Shown here piece after piece: positions 25,935-34,834 of a stretch of 64,000 nt of DNA. The notes beneath the pieces were generated by a model, which had not been told where the DNA came from, searched no databases, and saw only the letters and a list, made by a program, of their open reading frames with translations. The position numbers and the translations under genes were made by a program. The first letter of the stretch is position 1; every line of letters starts with the position of its first letter. Source of the DNA: Mesosutterella faecium (lineage in GTDB: Bacteria; Pseudomonadota; Gammaproteobacteria; Burkholderiales; Burkholderiaceae_F); NCBI RefSeq assembly GCF_022809315.2, contig NZ_JAKZJU020000001.1, positions 2,207,001-2,271,000 of the forward strand, in the 5' to 3' direction.

Positions 25935-27376
25935 AACGAAGAGCGCTTGTGGCAGGGCTGGCCTCGGCCGCCGCCCTCGGGGGCGGCCTGGGGGCCGCCG
26001 GGGCCCGGCCCCAGGGCCCGAGAAGCGACGGCCCGGCCGACGTCCTGGTGGTGGGCTCGGGGCTTGCGGGGCTCTCGGCCGCGGTCTCCGCGCGCGAGGC
26101 CGGGGCCGCACGCGTCGTCGTGCTCGAAAAGGACTATCTGCTCGGCGGCCACTCGGCCATCGCGAACGGCTACTTCGCCGCGGTGCGGCTCGGGGGCCGC
26201 AGCCGCGCCGAATACGAGCAGGCCGTGCGGGCGATGATCGCCGACATGAACCAGACCGGCCGGGGCGCGGGCGACCAGCGCCTGATCGAGACCCTCGTGC
26301 GCGGCACGGGCCCGGCGCTTCAGTGGCTGTCGCGCCACGGCGTGGTCTGGATGGACTCCACCTACGAGGCGCTCGGGGGGCTTGCGCCGCGCTGCTACGT
26401 CTCGAGCTTCGAGCGCGGGGGCTACGACTTCGTGCGGGCCTTGAGCCGCGCGGCGCGGCGGCTCGGGGTCGAGATCCGGTTTTCAAGCCGCGCGACCGCG
26501 ATCGCCCGCAGCGGCCCGAACCTCGTCGTGACGGTGAACGGCCGCACGCCGGCCGCCGCCCGCTCGGTCGTCCTCGCGACCGGGGGCTTCGGCGACAACC
26601 CGCGCATGCGCATGAAGTACGACCCGAGGCTCACGGAGGACATCCGCAGCACCGCCAACCCCTACGGGGAGGAGCACGACACCGCGATGGGCGACGGCAT
26701 CGCGCTGGGCGAGTCGCTCGGGGCGGCCCTCGTCGACATGGACCAGATCCTCACGATCCCCTACTCGGGCGGCAGGCTCACGAACTACGTGGGGGCCGAC
26801 ACCTACCTCACGCGCGAGGGGCGGCGCTTTGTGCGCGAGGACGCCCCGATGGACGCGATCTCGGAGGCGGTCTGGAAGCTGCCGACCCACGACTTCTGGG
26901 TCGTCACCGACTCGCAGTCGGCCAAGGGCGCGAGCCGCAACGTGAAGCTGATCAAGGGGCTCGTGAAGACCGCCGACAGCCTCGAGGAGGCGGCCCGCGG
27001 CATGGGGATCGACCCGTCCCGCTTCAAGGCGGTCATGGCGCGCTACAACGAAAGCGCGAAAAGCGGCCGGGACCCGGAGTTCGGCCGCACGATGTTCACC
27101 CAGCAGATCATCCGCCCGCCCTTTTACTACGGGCTCGAGAAGCCCTACGTCCACTTCTGCAACGGGGGGCTCCTCTTCAGTCCCGAAGGGAAGGTGCTCC
27201 GCGCCGACCGCTCGGTGGTCGAGGGGCTTTTCGCCGCGGGCGAGGTGACCGGGGGCGTGCACGGGCGGGGGCGGCTCGGGGGCTGCTCGCTGCCCGACTG
27301 CGCGGTGTTCGGCCACATCGCGGGCCGCAGCGCCGCGGCCCGGGCGCGGCGCCTGAAGGCGGGGCGCCGGGCGTAA
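25931..27376 (+). CDS. Respiratory flavoprotein D (FAD), fumarate-reductase-like, without its own cytochrome
   Basis: 481 residues starting with TTG in a TTGA overlap with the response regulator stop. A Tat-like signal (MKRRALVAGLAS) is followed by the FAD motif VVGSGLAGLSAAVSA and a flavocytochrome-c-type fold. The C-terminal GLFAAGEVTGGVHGRGRLGG retains the Arg-containing RLGG that flavoproteins A-C lack; the GRRF segment continues VREDAPMDA. It is the most canonical of the four flavoproteins here but is encoded in the sensor operon with no adjacent cytochrome. It may take electrons from cytochrome B, or could act as an accessory protein that modifies or detects the sensed compound. It ends at a GC hairpin. 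Confidence 0.87.
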   Translation: MKRRALVAGLASAAALGGGLGAAGARPQGPRSDGPADVLVVGSGLAGLSAAVSAREAGAARVVVLEKDYLLGGHSAIANGYFAAVRLGGRSRAEYEQAVRAMIADMNQTGRGAGDQRLIETLVRGTGPALQWLSRHGVVWMDSTYEALGGLAPRCYVSSFERGGYDFVRALSRAARRLGVEIRFSSRATAIARSGPNLVVTVNGRTPAAARSVVLATGGFGDNPRMRMKYDPRLTEDIRSTANPYGEEHDTAMGDGIALGESLGAALVDMDQILTIPYSGGRLTNYVGADTYLTREGRRFVREDAPMDAISEAVWKLPTHDFWVVTDSQSAKGASRNVKLIKGLVKTADSLEEAARGMGIDPSRFKAVMARYNESAKSGRDPEFGRTMFTQQIIRPPFYYGLEKPYVHFCNGGLLFSPEGKVLRADRSVVEGLFAAGEVTGGVHGRGRLGGCSLPDCAVFGHIAGRSAAARARRLKAGRRA

Positions 27377-27383
27377 GGACGCC

Positions 27384-27420
27384 TGAAGCCCCCGGAGACT
27401 CAAGGCCCCCGGGGGCTTCA
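27384..27420. terminator. Hairpin between convergent genes
   Basis: TGAAGCCCCCGG (27384-27395) pairs perfectly with CCGGGGGCTTCA (27409-27420). There is no T-run on either side, but the position between two converging genes suggests a bidirectional terminator. Confidence 0.6.
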
Positions 27421-27442
27421 TGGGCGAAAGGGCGAAGGGGCG

Positions 27443-28345
27443 TCAGCCGCGCACCACCAGCAGCGGGATCTTCCCCTCGGCCGCGACGCGGGTCGCCACC
27501 GAGCCCATCACCGCGGACTTGAAGTTGCCGTAGCCGTGGCTGCCCATCACGATGAGGTCGAGCCCTTCCTGCGCGCCGTACTTCGCGATCGCGTCGCCCG
27601 CCATGCCTTCGAGCTTCACCTCGCTCGCCGCGGCCCCCGCTTCCTTCAGGATCCGGCGGGCCGGCGCGAAGGCCTCCTCGTACTCTTCATCCTCGAGGGC
27701 CCGCAGCTGCTTCTTGTCCTCGTCGGTGAGGGTCATGTAGCCCGCGGTCTCATAGGCCTTGATGCCGTCCATCCCCTCAAAGACATGCAGGAGAAAGAGC
27801 TTCGGGTCGGGCCCGAGGAGGGCGAGGTGCTTCACGACGCAGGAGGCGGCCGCGTCCCCGGCGCTCGAGCCGTCCAGGGCGATCCCGACCTTCATCCCCG
27901 AGGCGGGGCCCGCCTGGCGGCCGCGCACGAGCAGCACCGGCACGCGGGTCTTCGAAATCACCGAGGTGGAGACGGACCCGAGGAAGAGCTTCTTCACGTT
28001 CGAGAGTCCCTGCGCGCCCATCACGATGAGGTCGGGCCGGATCGACTTCACGGCCGCGGCCACCGCGTCGGCGGGCCGCCCCACCACGACCTTCTCCTCG
28101 GCGTCGATCCCCTTCGAGTGCAGGATCTTGCGCAGCGGCGCGAAGACCTTTTCAGAGGCCTTCGCCACGAACTCGTCGAAAGCCTCCCGGGCGCCGTTCT
28201 TGAGCAGCGCCTCGCTCCAGGGCATCTGGGCGTTGAGCAGCATGACGCGCGGCTTGCTGCCCAGCAGCTTCGTCCTCGCCGCCACGAACCTCACCGCATA
28301 GAGGCTGTAGAGGCTTTCATCGACCGGCAGCAGAATCTTCAGCAT
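27443..28345 (-). CDS. Tandem-domain universal stress protein 1
   Basis: 300 residues with two UspA domains (about 1-145 and 150-300). The nucleotide-binding pattern G-2X-G-9X-GS appears in the second domain (GSHGYGNFKSAVMGS), and a related GAQGLSNVKKLFLGS appears in the first. Two-domain USPs bind ATP or AMP and are induced by stress or growth arrest. A ribosome-binding site GGGGAGG precedes the ATG. It lies 19 bases downstream of a paralogous gene and is probably cotranscribed with it. Confidence 0.9.
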   Translation of the reverse strand: MLKILLPVDESLYSLYAVRFVAARTKLLGSKPRVMLLNAQMPWSEALLKNGAREAFDEFVAKASEKVFAPLRKILHSKGIDAEEKVVVGRPADAVAAAVKSIRPDLIVMGAQGLSNVKKLFLGSVSTSVISKTRVPVLLVRGRQAGPASGMKVGIALDGSSAGDAAASCVVKHLALLGPDPKLFLLHVFEGMDGIKAYETAGYMTLTDEDKKQLRALEDEEYEEAFAPARRILKEAGAAASEVKLEGMAGDAIAKYGAQEGLDLIVMGSHGYGNFKSAVMGSVATRVAAEGKIPLLVVRG

Positions 28346-28364
28346 TTTTTTCCTCCCCGCCCCC

Positions 28365-29297
28365 TCAGGCCGGCACCACGAGCATCGGCACCTTGCCGTC
28401 GGCGGCTACGCGCGAAGTGGCCGAACCGAGCAGAATCGACTTGACGTTGGAGCGCCCGCGGGTTCCCATCACGATGAAATCGAGCTTTTTCTTCGCGTAC
28501 TTCGACAGGGCGATGCCCGGGTCGCCCGACAGGCACACTTCCTTCACGGGAATCCCGGCCTTCTCGAAAATCGGGCGCACCGGCGCCATCGCCTTCTCGA
28601 AGGCTTCCTTTTCGAGCCCCGGGAGCTGCTTCTTCAGGTTCTCGAAGTTCATCTCGGCCTCTTTCGTCTCGGCCGGGGTCTCGGGCAGGGGGCTCTCTTC
28701 CGGATAGGAGTACGAGAGCTCCTCGAAGACGTTCACCACGTTGACGAGCCGGAAGGCCGCGTCCGCGCCGAAGAAGTCGCGGTGCGCGGCCACGAACCGG
28801 GCCGCGGCGAGGCTCGTCTCCGAGCCGTCGACCGCGATGCCCACGCGCAGGCCCTCCGTCTTCGGGGCCTCCTTGTCGCGGATCACGAGGACCGGCACGT
28901 GCACGCGCGCGAGCACCCCGGTCGTCGCCGACCCGAGGAAGAGCTTCTTGAAGTTGTCGAGGCCGCGCGAGCCCATCGCGATGAGGTCGGCCCCGAAGAT
29001 GCGGGCCTCCTCGGCGATCGACCCGGCCGGCAGGCCGATCACGGTCTTTTCGGCGGGCTCCATGCCCTTGGCCTGGAAAATCGCGCGGGCCGCCCCGAAG
29101 ACCTTTTCGGAGTCATCGCTGTAGAGTCTTCCGTCGGGATCCCGGCCCCGGATTTTGGGCAGCATGGCGCCGTAGTACGGCTGGACGTTGAAAAGCTCGA
29201 CTTCAGGCTTCTGCCCGAGCAGCCCGATGCGGTCGGCGACAAACTGTGCGGCGCCCGTGCTGTAGGCGCTGCCGTCGATCGGAAGCAGAATCTTCAT
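28365..29297 (-). CDS. Tandem-domain universal stress protein 2
   Basis: 310 residues, again two UspA domains, with GSRGLDNFKKLFLGSA in the first and GTRGRSNVKSILLGS in the second. The start is the ATG at 29297, preceded by AGGAGGAG and opening with the family N-terminus MKILLPIDGS. The frame is open further upstream but without coding signs. It is a paralogue of the next gene and the first of the two-gene unit. The sequence is long for a double USP because of a linker (about 185-205, rich in Pro/Glu). Confidence 0.9.
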   Translation of the reverse strand: MKILLPIDGSAYSTGAAQFVADRIGLLGQKPEVELFNVQPYYGAMLPKIRGRDPDGRLYSDDSEKVFGAARAIFQAKGMEPAEKTVIGLPAGSIAEEARIFGADLIAMGSRGLDNFKKLFLGSATTGVLARVHVPVLVIRDKEAPKTEGLRVGIAVDGSETSLAAARFVAAHRDFFGADAAFRLVNVVNVFEELSYSYPEESPLPETPAETKEAEMNFENLKKQLPGLEKEAFEKAMAPVRPIFEKAGIPVKEVCLSGDPGIALSKYAKKKLDFIVMGTRGRSNVKSILLGSATSRVAADGKVPMLVVPA

Positions 29298-29608
29298 GGT
29301 GGCTCCTCCTTGTCTTGGCCAGGCCCTGCAGCAGGAGAAGACCGCCCCGCCGGGGCCGGCGCATGTGAGTGGATTGATCCGCAAAACGCGGGTGAATCTC
29401 TTAATTAGAAGTATATCCCATCCTATGGTGCGCGGCCCGGCCATAATCTCGAACATATCCGGCGGGCGGCGCCTGAAGGGCCGACCGGGGCTCTCCGGGG
29501 ATTTTCAAAAGGGCCCGCCTTCACTAAGATAGGGGCTTCTCCCGACCCCGTTCCGGCCTCCGGAGCCCTCTCCTTCTGGGAAGGCTCCTTCAAAGTGCGC
29601 TTTTTTTA

Positions 29609-31132
29609 ATGAAGCTCAATCCCGAACTCCTCCTGCCCGCCGCCCGGGCCCTCCTTGTCTTCGCCTTCGGCGCGGCGCTCTGCTGGCTCCTTCTGAAGGG
29701 GGCCGCCTACCCGGTGAGCGCCCCTGAAGTCCTCGCCTTCGCCGCGTTCCTGTTCGTCGCGGCGCGCTCTCCGGCGGTGCTCCGGGTTCTGACCGCCCTC
29801 GTGCTCGCGGCCTACTGCCTGTATTTCCCGGTCGGGCTTCGCTACGGGATCGTCTCGGAGGGCCAGATCGCCGCGGCCTTCGCCACCGACGCGCGCGAGG
29901 CCTCGGAATTCTTCGGCACGTTCGGGGCGCTCGACTTTGCCTCGCCCGCGCTGCTTGCAACCGGGCTCGCCCTCTTTTACCTCTTCGCCCGCCGCGTGCG
30001 GCTCTTTCAAAGCCGGAAGCTTTTCGCGCTCGCCCTTGTTCTCACGGCCGCGGCCTCCTTTGAGACGAAGGCCTTCCACCCCCTCACGCACGCCGTGAAG
30101 CTCACGAACCGCGTGGTGGCAGAGCGCGCGAACCTAAAGCACATGGACTGGACGCCCGCCTGGAAGGTGCTCTCAGCCCGCCCCGCCTACAAAAACTACG
30201 TCCTCGTGGTGGGGGAAAGCGAGCGGCGCGACTACATGAACGCCTACGGCTACCCGGAGGACGACACCCCCTTCATGTCGAAGGCGCCGGGCATCGTCTA
30301 CGAGGGCTTCACGGCCGAGGGCGACGGCACGATCGAGTCGCTCACCCGCACTCTCACGCTCCCCGACCCGAAGACCCTGCAGCCCCGCTACGAGTACAAC
30401 CTTGTCGACCTCGCCCGCGCGGCGGGCTTTGCGACCGCCTGGTTCTCGAACCAGGGCTACGTCTCGCGCTTTGACACGCCGCTCACCGCCATCGGCGAGC
30501 GCTCCGAGCGCAGCCGCTGGCTCAAATTCGGCCGGGACGCGAGCCGCAACTACTTCGACTACGAGCTGCTGCCGCTTGCCGAGGCCGAGCTCGAGCGGGA
30601 CGATCCGCGCCCGAAGTTGATCGTCCTTCACCTGATCGGCTCCCACGAAGACACCTGCGAGCGGGTGAGCGACAGGCTCCCCCGGGTCTCCCGCGTGAAG
30701 GACCCGGCCTGGAAGACTCCGGGCTGCTACCTCGACACGATCCGGCAGACCGACGCCGTGCTCGAGCGCCTGCGGGACCTCCTCGCAAAGAAGGGCGAGC
30801 CCTGGAGCCTCCTTTACTTTTCAGACCACGGGCTCACGCTCGTGAGGCAGCGGGGCGTGATGCGGTTTTTGCACTCCCCGGTCTCCCGGCAGCAGCGCGA
30901 CATCCCGCTTTTCCTCACGTCGAGCGACGCAAAGGAGCACCGCACGATCCGGGGCCTGCGCTACGGGAGCTCTTTCCTCGAGGGCTTCATGGAGTGGACG
31001 GGCGTGAGCACGCGCGGCATTCCCCGCCCGAGATCTCTTTTCCTCGCGCCGCCCGACGCCCCGCGGGCTGAAGATGAGAAGCTTCGGGCCTCGCGCCCGG
31101 ACGATCCCCCGGCGGACATCCAAAGCCACTGA
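29609..31132 (+). CDS. Phosphoethanolamine transferase-like sulfatase-fold protein, copy 1
   Basis: 507 residues. Five hydrophobic segments (about 8-150) are followed by a periplasmic alkaline-phosphatase/sulfatase-fold domain. Metal-site features include VVGESERRDYMNAYGYP (GES at 202-204), a Thr-rich segment (about 241-250) that may hold the nucleophile, HLIGSH, and SDHG near residue 409. This is the architecture of EptA/EptB/CptA enzymes, which transfer phosphoethanolamine to lipid A or core sugars and can lower polymyxin susceptibility. The exact acceptor cannot be told. It is the first of a tandem pair, with the next copy starting 29 bases after its stop. No strong ribosome-binding site is visible. 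Confidence 0.85.
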   Translation: MKLNPELLLPAARALLVFAFGAALCWLLLKGAAYPVSAPEVLAFAAFLFVAARSPAVLRVLTALVLAAYCLYFPVGLRYGIVSEGQIAAAFATDAREASEFFGTFGALDFASPALLATGLALFYLFARRVRLFQSRKLFALALVLTAAASFETKAFHPLTHAVKLTNRVVAERANLKHMDWTPAWKVLSARPAYKNYVLVVGESERRDYMNAYGYPEDDTPFMSKAPGIVYEGFTAEGDGTIESLTRTLTLPDPKTLQPRYEYNLVDLARAAGFATAWFSNQGYVSRFDTPLTAIGERSERSRWLKFGRDASRNYFDYELLPLAEAELERDDPRPKLIVLHLIGSHEDTCERVSDRLPRVSRVKDPAWKTPGCYLDTIRQTDAVLERLRDLLAKKGEPWSLLYFSDHGLTLVRQRGVMRFLHSPVSRQQRDIPLFLTSSDAKEHRTIRGLRYGSSFLEGFMEWTGVSTRGIPRPRSLFLAPPDAPRAEDEKLRASRPDDPPADIQSH

Positions 31133-31161
31133 TCCGAAAGGAATAAAAACAAGTCCGTCCC

Positions 31162-32685
31162 ATGAAGCTCAGTTCTGAAAACCTTCATTGCGCCGCCCGG
31201 GCCCTCCTCGTCTTCGCCTTCGGCGCGGCGCTTTCCTGGCTGCTCCTCAAAGGGGCCGCCTACCCCGTGACGGCGGCGGAAGTGCTGTCGCTCGCCGCCT
31301 TCCTGCTTCTTGCAGCCCGCGCCCCGGCGGCGGTCCGGGCGCTTGCCGCGCTCGTGCTCGCGGCCTACTGCCTCTACTTCCCGGTCGGGCTGCGCTACGG
31401 GATCGTCTCGGAGGGCCAGATCGCCTCGGCGCTTGCCACCGACGCGCGCGAGGCCTCGGAATTCTTCGGCACATTCGGGGCGCTCGACTTTGCCTCGCCC
31501 GCGCTACTTGCAGCCGGACTCGCCCTTTTTTACCTCTGCGCCCGCCGCGTGAGGCTTTTTCAAAGCCGGAAGCTTTTCGCGCTCGCCCTCGTCCTCGCGG
31601 CCGCGGCCGCCTTTGAGACGAAAGCCTTCCACCCCTTCACGCACGCCGCGAAGCTCGCGCACCGCGTCGTGGTGGAGCGCGGGAACTTAAAGCACATGGA
31701 CTGGACGCCCGCCTGGAAGGTGCTCTCCGTGCGGCCCGCCTACAAAAACTACGTCCTCGTGGTGGGCGAGAGCGAGCGGCGCGACTACATGAACGCCTAC
31801 GGCTACCCGGAGGACGACACCCCCTACATGTCGAAGGCGCCAGGCATCGTCTACGAGGGCTTCACGGCCGAAGGCGACAACACGATTCCGTCGCTCACAC
31901 GCACGCTCACGCTTCCCGACCCGAAGAGCCTGCAGCCCCGCTACGAGTACAACCTCGTCGACCTCGCCCGCGCGGCGGGATTCGCGACCTCCTGGTTCTC
32001 GAACCAGGGCTACGTCTCGCCCTTTGACACCCCGGTCACCGCGATCGGCGCCCGGTCCGAACGCAGCCGCTGGCTCAAATTCGGCCGCGACGCGAGCCGA
32101 AACTACTTCGACTATGAGCTCCTGCCGCTTGTCGAGGCCGAGCTCGAGCGGGACGACCCGCGCCCGAAGCTCATCGTCGTCCACCTGATCGGCTCCCACG
32201 ACGACATCTGCGAGCGGGTGAGCGACAAACTCCCCCGGATCTCGCACGTGAAGGACCCGGCCTGGCGGATCCCCGGCTGCTACCTCGACACGATCCGGCA
32301 GACCGACGCCGTGCTCGAGCGCCTGAGCGGGCTCCTTCAAAAGAAAGGCGAGCCCTGGAGCCTCCTTTACTTTTCCGACCACGGGCTCACGCTCGCGCGG
32401 CGCCGCGGCGTGATGCGGCTTCTGCACTCCCCGGCGGGGCGCGAGCACCGCGACATCCCGCTTTTCCTCACTTCGAGCGACGCAAAGGAGCACCGCACGA
32501 TCCGGGGCCTGCGCTACGGGAGCTCCTTTGTCGAAGGCTTCATGGAGTGGACGGGCGTGAGCACCCGCAGCATCCCCCGCCCGAAGTCGCTCTTTCTCGC
32601 GCCGCCCGATCCCCCGCGGCCTGAGGCCGAGCGGCTGCGGGCCTCGCGCCCCGACGATCCCCCGGCGGACATCCAAAGCCACTGA
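31162..32685 (+). CDS. Phosphoethanolamine transferase-like protein, copy 2
   Basis: Same length (507 residues) and architecture as the preceding gene, and identical over long stretches including the GES motif, FFGTFGALDFASPAL and the C-terminal RPDDPPADIQSH. Differences cluster in the membrane segments and scattered positions. AAAGGAAT precedes the ATG at a fairly long distance. The pair is a recent tandem duplication; both copies look intact. Copy 2 may have a shifted specificity or simply raise dosage. Confidence 0.85.
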   Translation: MKLSSENLHCAARALLVFAFGAALSWLLLKGAAYPVTAAEVLSLAAFLLLAARAPAAVRALAALVLAAYCLYFPVGLRYGIVSEGQIASALATDAREASEFFGTFGALDFASPALLAAGLALFYLCARRVRLFQSRKLFALALVLAAAAAFETKAFHPFTHAAKLAHRVVVERGNLKHMDWTPAWKVLSVRPAYKNYVLVVGESERRDYMNAYGYPEDDTPYMSKAPGIVYEGFTAEGDNTIPSLTRTLTLPDPKSLQPRYEYNLVDLARAAGFATSWFSNQGYVSPFDTPVTAIGARSERSRWLKFGRDASRNYFDYELLPLVEAELERDDPRPKLIVVHLIGSHDDICERVSDKLPRISHVKDPAWRIPGCYLDTIRQTDAVLERLSGLLQKKGEPWSLLYFSDHGLTLARRRGVMRLLHSPAGREHRDIPLFLTSSDAKEHRTIRGLRYGSSFVEGFMEWTGVSTRSIPRPKSLFLAPPDPPRPEAERLRASRPDDPPADIQSH

Positions 32686-32762
32686 TCGGGCAGACCTTTT
32701 TATAATTCCACTCCGGACCTCAAGGAGTAGAATTTCCATTTTTTTCCGCGCGCTGAACCAAC

Positions 32763-33728
32763 ATGCTGGACGCATTCCTCAACGGGCTGTCCGCGATCGT
32801 CGTGATCGTCGCGATCGCGGGCTTCGGCTACTTCACCGCCGCACGGGGCTGGTATGACGACAAAGGCCGCCAGCTGGTCGCGCGCATCGTGAACCTGTCG
32901 ATCCCCTGCCTCCTTTTTTACTCGCTCACCTCGCACTTCACCCACGAGGCCTTCATCGACATGCTCAAGATCGTCCCGATCTCCTTTCTCACCGTCGGGA
33001 CGAACTTCCTCATCTCGGTGCTGCTCGTGAAAAAGGGCATTGTCGACAGGAAAATGGGCGGCACCTTCATCGCCTGCTTCACGACCTCCACGGTGCTTTT
33101 CATCGGCATTCCCCTCATCTGGTCGCTCTACGGCAACAAGGGGCTGCCCTACCTCCTCGTCTACTTCTTCGCTAACAGCCTCTTCACCTGGAGCCTCGGG
33201 ATCTTCAACATCCAGCTCGAGGGAAGCCTGCGGCGCGGCGAGCCCCGCCCGAAGCTGCTCTCGGCGAAAAACCTGAAGATGATCCTCTCGCCGCCGATCC
33301 TGGGCTTCGCCGCGGCGGTGATCTTCCTCGTCTTCAGCATCCCGATCCCCCAGCCTCTCGCGATGATCGTGCAGTACATGGGGCAGCTCTCTTCGCCCCT
33401 CGCCCTCATCTTCGTGGGCATCACGGTCTACCTCGTGGGCTTCAAGCGGCTGCGGAACTTGAACCGCGAGCTCGTGCTCATCATGCTCTCGTGCTTCCTC
33501 CTGCGGCCGGCGCTCGTCGCGCTTTTTTCGCTGCCCTTTGACCTGCCCCCGGGAGCGAGGCAGGCCTTCATCATGTCGGCCACGCTGCCGGTGTCCTCCA
33601 CGATCCCGGTGCTCGCGAAGGTCTACGGCGCCTCGCCCGCCTTCGCCTCCGAAGCCGTCGGGGTCACGACCGCGGCCTACGTGTTCGTCCTGCCGGTGCT
33701 GATCCTCGTGGTGACCCTGCTCTTCTGA
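32763..33728 (+). CDS. AEC-family transporter (auxin efflux carrier/malate permease type)
   Basis: 321 residues and about ten transmembrane segments in two inverted halves. The N-terminal pattern NLSIPCLLFYSLTSH and the C-terminal half with ATLPVSSTIPVLAKVYG are typical of AEC permeases such as MdcF-like malonate/malate carriers. It would move an organic acid across the inner membrane. A TATAAT hexamer lies at 32701-32706 after the preceding gene, but with no good -35. It is monocistronic as far as can be seen. Confidence 0.85.
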   Translation: MLDAFLNGLSAIVVIVAIAGFGYFTAARGWYDDKGRQLVARIVNLSIPCLLFYSLTSHFTHEAFIDMLKIVPISFLTVGTNFLISVLLVKKGIVDRKMGGTFIACFTTSTVLFIGIPLIWSLYGNKGLPYLLVYFFANSLFTWSLGIFNIQLEGSLRRGEPRPKLLSAKNLKMILSPPILGFAAAVIFLVFSIPIPQPLAMIVQYMGQLSSPLALIFVGITVYLVGFKRLRNLNRELVLIMLSCFLLRPALVALFSLPFDLPPGARQAFIMSATLPVSSTIPVLAKVYGASPAFASEAVGVTTAAYVFVLPVLILVVTLLF

Positions 33729-33873
33729 AAGCCGGGGGCCGCGCCCCCTGAAAGCCTACGCTCGCGGGCCCCTGCCGCCCGCCCGGAGGTGACCGGCCCC
33801 CGGAAATTGGTATAGGCTTTCCATTCCGGGGCCGCCTGAAACAAGTGGCGCGGCCTCTCAGAGGAGAATCAAA

Positions 33874-34389
33874 ATGGAATTTTTCGAAGCCGTTTCCGCC
33901 AGGCACTCCACCCGCGACTACAGCGCGGAGCCCGTCGCCGAGGCCTCGCTCAAGAAGATACTGGGCGCGGCCTGCGCCGCCCCCGCCGGCATGGGGCGCT
34001 ACGACACGCTGCACCTCTCGGTCGTCTCGACGCCCTCGGGCGCCGCGGCGCTGCATGCCCGCATGAACGCGCTTTTCCCGCAGGATCCCCTCTACAACGC
34101 CCCGGTCTTCATCCTGGTGTCCTCGGCCGACTCGCCGATGGCGGGAGAAAACGCCGCCTGCATCATTGAAAACGTGCTGCTTGCCGCGGCGGCCGAGGGG
34201 CTGTCGGGCTGCTACATCGCAGGGGCCATCCCGAAGATCGCCGAAGACCGCGCGCTCCTGCGCGAGCTGGGCGTCCCCGAGGGCTTCAGGCCCGTGGCGG
34301 GCGTGCTGGTCGGGCACCCGAGGAACAAAAAGGAGCTCGCGCTGCGGCGGCCTCAGGCGCTGGACAAAATTCGCATGACGAGGCTCTGA
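33874..34389 (+). CDS. Nitroreductase-family FMN protein
   Basis: 171 residues. The N-terminal RHSTRDYS is the phosphate-binding Arg-x-Ser motif for FMN in nitroreductases. A helical segment IENVLLAAAAEGLSGCYI and the C-terminal VAGVLVGHP complete the short form of the fold. Such enzymes reduce nitro, quinone or flavin substrates with NAD(P)H as dimers. AGAGGAG lies upstream of the ATG. The ACT-domain gene follows after 3 bases and is probably cotranslated. Confidence 0.85.
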   Translation: MEFFEAVSARHSTRDYSAEPVAEASLKKILGAACAAPAGMGRYDTLHLSVVSTPSGAAALHARMNALFPQDPLYNAPVFILVSSADSPMAGENAACIIENVLLAAAAEGLSGCYIAGAIPKIAEDRALLRELGVPEGFRPVAGVLVGHPRNKKELALRRPQALDKIRMTRL

Positions 34390-34392
34390 GCC

Positions 34393-34788
34393 ATGGAGGA
34401 GAGCGCCCCCGGGGCCGGCCTCGAGCTTCTGGCCTCACCCTACCTCTTTGCCGTGGCGAAGATCGCCGACCCGTCCGAAATAGACTGGAGCGTCCCCGGC
34501 ACCTTCGTCTCCAGCACCCGCGGGGAGCTCTCGGTCGTGTGCCAGGAAAAGGCGCTGCCCGCTTCCGCCCGGCCCGTCTCCTACGGCTGGAAGATGATCC
34601 GGGTGGCGGGGAAGATGCCCTTTGACGCCGTGGGCGTCATGTCGCTCCTTTCCGGGGCGCTCGCCCGCGAGGGCATTCCGCTTCTTGCCTTTTCGAGCTA
34701 CGACACGGACTTCCTCTTCGTGAAGACCTCCAGTTACAGCCGCGCGCTCGAGGCGCTGGAGAAGGCCGGCTGCAGGGTCCGGCGCTGA
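34393..34788 (+). CDS. ACT-domain protein
   Basis: 131 residues that look like the stand-alone ACT_7/CASTOR-type family. The first half carries EIDWSVPGTFVSSTRGELSVVC. The second is an ACT fold with PFDAVGVMSLLSGALAREGIPLLAFSSYDTDFLFV. ACT domains bind amino acids, so a regulatory role is likely, but no partner enzyme is fused. It lies 3 bases after the nitroreductase stop. Confidence 0.75.
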   Translation: MEESAPGAGLELLASPYLFAVAKIADPSEIDWSVPGTFVSSTRGELSVVCQEKALPASARPVSYGWKMIRVAGKMPFDAVGVMSLLSGALAREGIPLLAFSSYDTDFLFVKTSSYSRALEALEKAGCRVRR

Positions 34789-34834
34789 AAAAAAAAGGAA
34801 AAGCCACGGCCGGGCGGCGGGCCTTCGGCCGCCC

